NCBI RefSeq assembly: GCF_000294775.2 | Contig: NZ_CP015506.1 | Coordinates: 1,277,501 to 1,341,500, forward strand | Reading direction: 5' to 3' | Origin: Cytobacillus oceanisediminis 2691 | GTDB taxonomy: Bacteria; Bacillota; Bacilli; Bacillales; Cytobacillaceae | DNA: 64,000 bases | Shown here: positions 59,964 through 64,000 of the stretch, one piece after another | How positions within the stretch are numbered: the first letter of the stretch is position 1 | Layout of the letters: every line of letters starts with the position of its first letter | Translations under genes and position numbers: made by a program | The notes under the pieces: generated by a model | The model's database searches: none | What the model was told of the DNA's origin: nothing | What the model saw: only the letters and a program-made list of their open reading frames with translations

Positions 59964-60091
59964 TGTGCAGGTTTTGGAATACAGCACAATACCTTAATAA
60001 GTGACAAAATTAAAAATTTTTAGACAAAACGCTTTTTAAATATAATAATACTCTTTATAATAAAAGAAGCACAAAAAGGAGGGAAAGGATT

Positions 60092-60883
60092 TTGACAACA
60101 GACTTTGTAACTGATACTGTCAGCGTACAGCTTGATGGCCGAGTGGCCACAGTTGAGATGAACAGGCCGGAATCACTGAATGCATTGAATGTGGAAATGA
60201 TTAAGGGGCTCTTGACTGCGATGAAGGATATAAGCCAAATGGATGAGGTGGATATCGTTGTATTAAAAGGAAAGGGCCGCGCATTTTCCTCAGGCGGAGA
60301 TATTAAAACAATGCTTTTGGAAACAAATGAAAGCGATTTCCCTGTTGTGATGGATTGCATCAACGAGCTGGTTGTGTCTCTTTATAGCATGCCGAAGCTG
60401 ACAATCAGTGCTGTAACAGGCGCAGCAGCTGGTTTGGGCTTAAGTCTGGCATTGGCTACTGATTATATTTTGGCAGACAAGAACAGCAAGCTTGCCATGA
60501 ATTTTATTGGAATTGGATTAATTCCTGATGGAGGGTCTCACTTCTTCCTGCAGCAGCGAATCGGCGAGGATAAAGCCAAGCATTTAATCTGGGAAGGAAA
60601 AGTGCTGACTGCAAATGAGGCTTTACAAATGGGGCTGATTCACGAAATAGCAGAAGCTGATTTAAATAATGCTGTTGATGCAAAATTGAGCAAATGGCTT
60701 AACAGCCCAACTGAAGCAATGATTAAGACAAAGAAAATTCTTGCTGATAAAAACCGCCCCCTTCTACTGAAAGTGCTTGAGCTTGAAAAGCTCGGCCAGC
60801 ATAAAATGAGGCAAACAGAAGATCACAAAGAGGGAATCCAGGCCTTCATCGAAAAAAGAAAGCCTGTGTTTAAGGGGAAATAA
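60092..60883 (+). CDS. yhaR: Enoyl-CoA hydratase/isomerase YhaR
   Basis: A 263-residue crotonase-fold enzyme: MNRPESLNALN, oxyanion loop GKGRAFSSGGDIKTM, and AVTGAAAGLGLSLALATDYILAD (second oxyanion glycine). The catalytic Glu positions read F-I-G-I-G-L-I-P-D-G-G: an aspartate (LIPDGG) occupies the second site while the first has no clear glutamate, a pattern seen in isomerase-type members. TTG start after AAAAGGAGGGAAAGGAT. Likely fatty-acid or related acyl-CoA metabolism. B. subtilis yhaR has the same place before yhaQP. Confidence 0.92.
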   Translation: MTTDFVTDTVSVQLDGRVATVEMNRPESLNALNVEMIKGLLTAMKDISQMDEVDIVVLKGKGRAFSSGGDIKTMLLETNESDFPVVMDCINELVVSLYSMPKLTISAVTGAAAGLGLSLALATDYILADKNSKLAMNFIGIGLIPDGGSHFFLQQRIGEDKAKHLIWEGKVLTANEALQMGLIHEIAEADLNNAVDAKLSKWLNSPTEAMIKTKKILADKNRPLLLKVLELEKLGQHKMRQTEDHKEGIQAFIEKRKPVFKGK

Positions 60884-60896
60884 GAATGGAAAGAAG

Positions 60897-60928
60897 AAAG
60901 CAAAGAGCTGAGCCCTTTGCTTTTTTTT
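60897..60928 (+). terminator. Terminator of yhaR
   Basis: AAAGCAAAG / CTTTGCTTT with a nine-base loop and further T. Confidence 0.9.
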
Positions 60929-60959
60929 CTAATCTGAATGCACATCGGTGAACTATCTA

Positions 60960-61080
60960 AGCTGTCCTGCTCCAAAAGGAGCGCTTTGACAGCATCAATC
61001 TCTCACGGCTAATAGCTTTAGCTTTTAGGAGAAGCGCCTACCCCTCGAGGTGCAGGGGCGGACAAGGCGCTTCCGTTTTT
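60960..61080. repeat. Intergenic repeat with CTCGAGG core
   Basis: TGTCCTGCTCCAAAAGGAGCG, a TAGCTTTAGCTTTTAGGAG block and GCGCCTACCCCTCGAGGTGC...GACAAGGCGCTTCCG. The last part matches the element at 11424-11485, and the AGCGCTTTTAG-like part recalls 32780-32800. No gene is visible. Confidence 0.65.
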
Positions 61081-61085
61081 TCTTG

Positions 61086-61271
61086 TTATCTATGAAACAA
61101 AATCAGCTTGCCGGCCGGTGAGGTGCAGCGGTGCGTTTTTTCATCCAAACCTTTTTCCTTAAGGAGGTTTTCTCCCACACTTTTAGCTTCGTCATCTGTA
61201 GCTGCCTGAAATGCTTCATCCAATATCTTTTCTCCATCCTGTTCAAATGCAGTTAGCTTGTATGTTTTCAT
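61086..61271 (-). CDS. YhzD-like small protein
   Basis: A 61-residue protein (MKTYKLTAFEQDGEKILDEA, then KSVGENLLKEKGLDEKTHRC and SPAGKLILFHR). The C-terminal HRCTSPAGKLILFH block fits the YhzD family, which in B. subtilis lies in the same area near yhaR/yhaQ. RBS AAAGGAG precedes the ATG. Function unknown. The name is left open because the family match is from memory. Confidence 0.78.
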   Translation of the reverse strand: MKTYKLTAFEQDGEKILDEAFQAATDDEAKSVGENLLKEKGLDEKTHRCTSPAGKLILFHR

Positions 61272-61451
61272 AATAAGATACTCCTTTATTATAAAATTCA
61301 GATAGTTACTATTATTCTTGCATAATTTTTATAAATGTGCAAAATATTTTTTAAAAGAAATGCCGTAAATTAAAATGCTAAATTTTTAAAAATAGTGAAC
61401 CTTTTTTTATGTTATGGCCGTATTACCTATTAGGCAAAGGAGGAGTTCGAT

Positions 61452-62351
61452 ATGGCTTTAGAGCTTGAACATGTAACAAAGCGTTTTGGCAAGTTTACTG
61501 CAGTTGATGATTTATCTCTAACTATTCCCGAAAGTGAGATGTTTGGGTTTCTGGGGGCGAATGGCGCCGGTAAAACGACTACCTTCCGAATGATATTGGG
61601 GCTATTGGATCCCAGCGGGGGAAAGATTACGTGGAATGGAAATCCAATTGATTATTCAACTAGTCCGCTGATAGGCTACCTTCCCGAAGAAAGAGGCCTA
61701 TATCCAAAGCTAAAGGTCAAGGATCAGGTAGTCTATTTAGCTAAGCTGAGGGGGATGGCAAAGCAAGACTGTTTAAGGGAATTAACATATTGGCTTGAGC
61801 GCTTTAAGGTTCCCGAATATGCCAATAAAAAAATTGAAGAGCTATCAAAAGGCAACCAGCAAAAAATCCAGTTTATTACTGCAGTTATACATAAGCCTAA
61901 GCTATTAATATTGGATGAACCATTCAGCGGGCTGGATCCGGTTAATGTAGAACAGCTGAAGGATGCTGTGCTGGATTTGAAGGATAGCGGCACAACGATT
62001 GTTTTTTCCTCCCATAGGATGGAACATGTAGAAGAACTTTGTGAGCATTTATGCATCATGCAAAAAGGACGGCCTGTTGTGCACGGGTCTCTAAAAGAAA
62101 TTAAACGTTCATTTGGAAGGAAGAATCTTGTTATCCACGGAGACTATGATTTAAGCTTTTTGGCGGATAGCAGGGGAGTGGTGAAAGCCAGGCAGACAGC
62201 TGAGGGAATTCAGCTCCAGATTTCCGGAGAAGAAGCAGCTGAAGACATTTTCAGGGAGGTTGCAGAGAAGGGTTTTGTCCGTAAATTTGTACTGGAAGAG
62301 CCGTCCCTGAATGATATTTTTATAGAAAAGGCTGGTGCTTCCTATGAATAA
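61452..62351 (+). CDS. yhaQ: ABC transporter ATPase YhaQ
   Basis: A 299-residue ATPase: Walker A GANGAGKTTT, signature LSKGNQQK (Gly-Asn-Gln in place of GGQ, usual for the NatA-type family), Walker B LLILDEPFSGLDP and switch His in SSHRMEH. A C-terminal domain of about 80 residues is typical of DUF4162-type drug/sodium exporters. With YhaP it forms a NatAB-like efflux system, linked in B. subtilis to sodium or antimicrobial export. RBS AAAGGAGGAG. It overlaps yhaP by eight bases. Confidence 0.93.
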   Translation: MALELEHVTKRFGKFTAVDDLSLTIPESEMFGFLGANGAGKTTTFRMILGLLDPSGGKITWNGNPIDYSTSPLIGYLPEERGLYPKLKVKDQVVYLAKLRGMAKQDCLRELTYWLERFKVPEYANKKIEELSKGNQQKIQFITAVIHKPKLLILDEPFSGLDPVNVEQLKDAVLDLKDSGTTIVFSSHRMEHVEELCEHLCIMQKGRPVVHGSLKEIKRSFGRKNLVIHGDYDLSFLADSRGVVKARQTAEGIQLQISGEEAAEDIFREVAEKGFVRKFVLEEPSLNDIFIEKAGASYE

Positions 62352-63594
62352 TTTTATGACGATCCTTCTTCATACTTATTTAAGCAAGCTGAAGACCAAG
62401 TCTTTTATTGCAACGACACTCATTACTGTGGTGATTGTTGCAGGGCTTGCCAATTTATCAGGTATTATTGATTATTTTAATAAGGATGATGAAGAAAGAG
62501 TTGCAGTGATCGATGAGACTGGTGTGCTGTTAACTCCTCTTCAGGAACAAATGGATGCCCTAAATAACAAGATAACTTTAATTGAATACAAAGGGTCTGA
62601 GGCAGAAGGGGAAACTGCTGTTAAAGATGGAGATTATAAAGGGCTTTTGCTGTTATCCTTTAGCACAGATGAGCTCCCTGAAGCGGCCTATAAAGCCAGA
62701 AGTATAGCCGATTCAGCCATCCCATCCGAATTGCAGGGCGGGCTGCAGCAGCTGAAAACACAAATGGCTGCCACTCAAATTAATCTTAGTCCAGAGCAAT
62801 TAAGCAAGCTATATGAGCCGGTACCTTTTGATAAGACCGCTCTTGAAGAAAACGCCAAAACAGAAGAAGAATTGAATCAGGCAAGAGGGCTTGTTTATGT
62901 TCTATTATTTATCATTTATTTTGCTGTAATCTTGTATGCCAATATGATTGCCATGGAAGTAGCAACAGAAAAGTCTTCCCGTGTCATGGAAATCTTAATA
63001 TCCAGTGTTTCTCCAATCAAGCAGATGTTCGCGAAAATATTGGGGATTGGGCTGCTTAGCCTGACACAGATGGCACTTATTCTATTAGTAGGCTATTTTT
63101 CAGTCAAACAAAATCTTGATACGATGGAAGGCGGTTTTTTTGAATTCTTTGGCTTTGGAAACATTCCGGCTTCGACCATCGCTTATGCAATCATCTTTTT
63201 CATTCTTGGATATTTCCTTTATGCCACACTGGCTGCTTTTCTTGGTTCGCTGGTAAGCAGGATTGAAGATATCCAGCAGATGATTACTCCAATGACCATG
63301 ATGGTTGTAGCAGGCTTTATGATTGCAATGTTTGGCTTAGGCCAGCCGGAAGCACCTTTTGTAACAATCACCTCTTATATTCCATTCTTCACTCCAATGC
63401 TCATGTTCATGAGAGTGGGGATGCTGTCACTGCCTGTATGGGAGCCAATTCTCGGGATCGTGATCCTGCTGGCTGCCATAATAGTACTGGCTGTCTTCGG
63501 AGCGAGAGTCTACAGGGGCGGAGTATTGATGTATGGGAAGTCAAATTCCTTTAAAGATATCAAAAAAGCATTACAGCTTACTAAAAACGAATAA
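62344..63594 (+). CDS. yhaP: ABC transporter permease YhaP
   Basis: A 416-residue NatB-type permease (ABC2_membrane_3). One N-terminal membrane segment is followed by a long extracytoplasmic domain (about 45-175) and five C-terminal segments, with the family motif ANMIAMEVATEKSSRVMEILISSVSPIKQMFAKILG. ATG 62344 overlaps the yhaQ end; a GTG at 62335 is possible. It works with YhaQ as an exporter. A short ATAAACAG/CTGTTTAT hairpin follows. Confidence 0.92.
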   Translation: MNNFMTILLHTYLSKLKTKSFIATTLITVVIVAGLANLSGIIDYFNKDDEERVAVIDETGVLLTPLQEQMDALNNKITLIEYKGSEAEGETAVKDGDYKGLLLLSFSTDELPEAAYKARSIADSAIPSELQGGLQQLKTQMAATQINLSPEQLSKLYEPVPFDKTALEENAKTEEELNQARGLVYVLLFIIYFAVILYANMIAMEVATEKSSRVMEILISSVSPIKQMFAKILGIGLLSLTQMALILLVGYFSVKQNLDTMEGGFFEFFGFGNIPASTIAYAIIFFILGYFLYATLAAFLGSLVSRIEDIQQMITPMTMMVVAGFMIAMFGLGQPEAPFVTITSYIPFFTPMLMFMRVGMLSLPVWEPILGIVILLAAIIVLAVFGARVYRGGVLMYGKSNSFKDIKKALQLTKNE

Positions 63595-63649
63595 ACAGGC
63601 TGTTTATCAAAGTTTATGTCTTGAAGACGGTTAATTTAGTTTAACCACT

Positions 63650-63838
63650 GAGTTGGTTGGAGCGGACGGCGCTTGATCCTCGAAAATGCATACGCATTTT
63701 CTTTGTGAGCCGCTGATTCTGGGAAGATTATTCAATGTCATGAGGAAGCTCACCTCACGCCCCAGGGAAAGCAAGTGCCTGCATTGGAAATCAACGGACA
63801 GAATTTATAAGAAAAATTACTATCTCTAAGAATAGGCC
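63650..63838. repeat. Bacillus-type intergenic repeat, copy 2
   Basis: Same block order as 31479-31673: GTTGGTTGGAGCGGACGGCGC, CCTCGAAAATGC and GCATTTTCTTTGTG inverted pair, TTATTCAATGTC, GGAAAGCAAG, GGAAATCAACGG and TCTCTAAGAATAGGCC. The copies are more than 32 kb apart and in the same orientation. Confidence 0.8.
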
Positions 63839-63890
63839 CTATTGAAAAAAGCTCCGTATTTTAGAAAAGAGCTTTTTTCAATAGGGTTTT
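63837..63890. terminator. Very long bidirectional terminator
   Basis: CCCTATTGAAAAAAGCTC / GAGCTTTTTTCAATAGGG is an 18-base-pair perfect stem with a 14-base loop. It ends the minus-strand partial gene and overlaps the end of the repeat. Confidence 0.9.
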
Positions 63891-63891
63891 C

Positions 63892-64000
63892 TTATGCAAA
63901 CAATGCCTTTAATCCTTCGAATGCAAAATAAAGCCCAAATCCAATCAGCGATATTCCTGAAAGAATCGAGATGACGATAATTCCTTTTGAAGTAAGGAAT
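63892..64000 (-). CDS. Membrane protein, C-terminal end only (LysE-like)
   Basis: The minus-strand frame from the window edge to the stop at 63892 encodes about 35 residues (FLTSKGIIVISILSGISLIG, then FGLYFAFEGLKALFA). A glycine-containing last membrane segment with a short tail is typical of LysE/RhtB exporters, whose C-termini often read G-x-x-L-x-x-F-G-x-x-x. The rest lies outside the window, so the family is tentative. Confidence 0.6.
   Translation of the reverse strand, partial: FLTSKGIIVISILSGISLIGFGLYFAFEGLKALFA

Noticed and set aside
1..64000. Prophage, integrase, insertion sequence with transposase, rRNA or tRNA genes
   Set aside because: None was found on either strand. The only tRNA-like fold is the SASP-leader element, which lacks a normal variable loop and CCA end.

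Overview
The window is chromosomal DNA from an aerobic, endospore-forming member of the Bacillaceae. The Bacillus character shows in SpoVR, two alpha/beta-type small acid-soluble spore proteins, a YheC/YheD spore-coat ATP-grasp cluster, strong GGAGG ribosome sites, frequent TTG starts and compact T-tailed terminators. The stretch at 33-63 kb follows the Bacillus subtilis yhe-yha order (bmrCD, yheE, yheD, yheC, yheB, yheA, yhaX, hemZ, yhaR, yhaQ, yhaP). Blocks found elsewhere in B. subtilis are inserted among these genes (ykoFEDC, msmX-yxkF, sigY-yxlCDE, fumC), so this is not B. subtilis. A Cytobacillus- or Mesobacillus-like genus is a guess.

Layout. 0-3.1 kb: a YkoGH-like two-component system feeding two secreted PepSY proteins. 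3.2-4.6 kb: spoVR. 4.8-5.1 kb: a HesB/IscA-like gene whose conserved cysteine codon is an in-frame TGA followed by a SECIS-like hairpin, a probable selenoprotein. 5.2-8.7 kb: a persulfide-handling operon (DsrE-like, TusA-rhodanese, rhodanese-metallo-beta-lactamase, TusA, TauE-type permease) behind a promoter with CstR-like operators; the probable CstR repressor lies about 34 kb away at 42.1 kb. 8.9-14.6 kb: YitT and YihY membrane proteins, a guanine riboswitch with a PbuG-type permease, and a zinc CDF exporter with its CzrA-type repressor. 14.7-24.5 kb: a secreted helical protein divergent from a second two-component system, two CorC/HlyC paralogues flanking a start-disrupted MerR gene, an acetyltransferase, an orphan sporulation-type kinase, a self-regulating XRE repressor and a UspA protein.

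25-32.5 kb: a class A penicillin-binding protein, a decayed methyltransferase, an HPr-like protein, an MFS exporter, a sigY-yxlCDE-ybjQ operon and an alpha/beta hydrolase. 32.9-37.2 kb: the heterodimeric drug exporter BmrCD behind a leader-peptide attenuator whose four mutually pairing segments can be read directly. 37.4-42.4 kb: a 27-residue membrane peptide, fumC, a spore-protein gene with a long structured leader, msmX-yxkF and cstR. 42.7-50.3 kb: small proteins, four overlapping YheC/D-type ATP-grasp genes, then yheB and yheA. 50.4-56.4 kb: a GmhB-like phosphatase, a second spore-protein gene, the TPP-riboswitch-controlled ykoFEDC thiamine-precursor importer, and yhaX. 56.6-64 kb: hemZ, an acyl-CoA ligase, yhaR, yhzD-like, yhaQP and the end of a LysE-like gene.

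Themes are sporulation, envelope and metal homeostasis, and sulfur/selenium chemistry. RNA-level control is frequent: two riboswitches, one attenuator and two further candidate leaders. Several Bacillus-type intergenic repeats, with copies up to 32 kb apart, fill the gaps between operons. All functions are inferred by reading the sequence; no database search was run.
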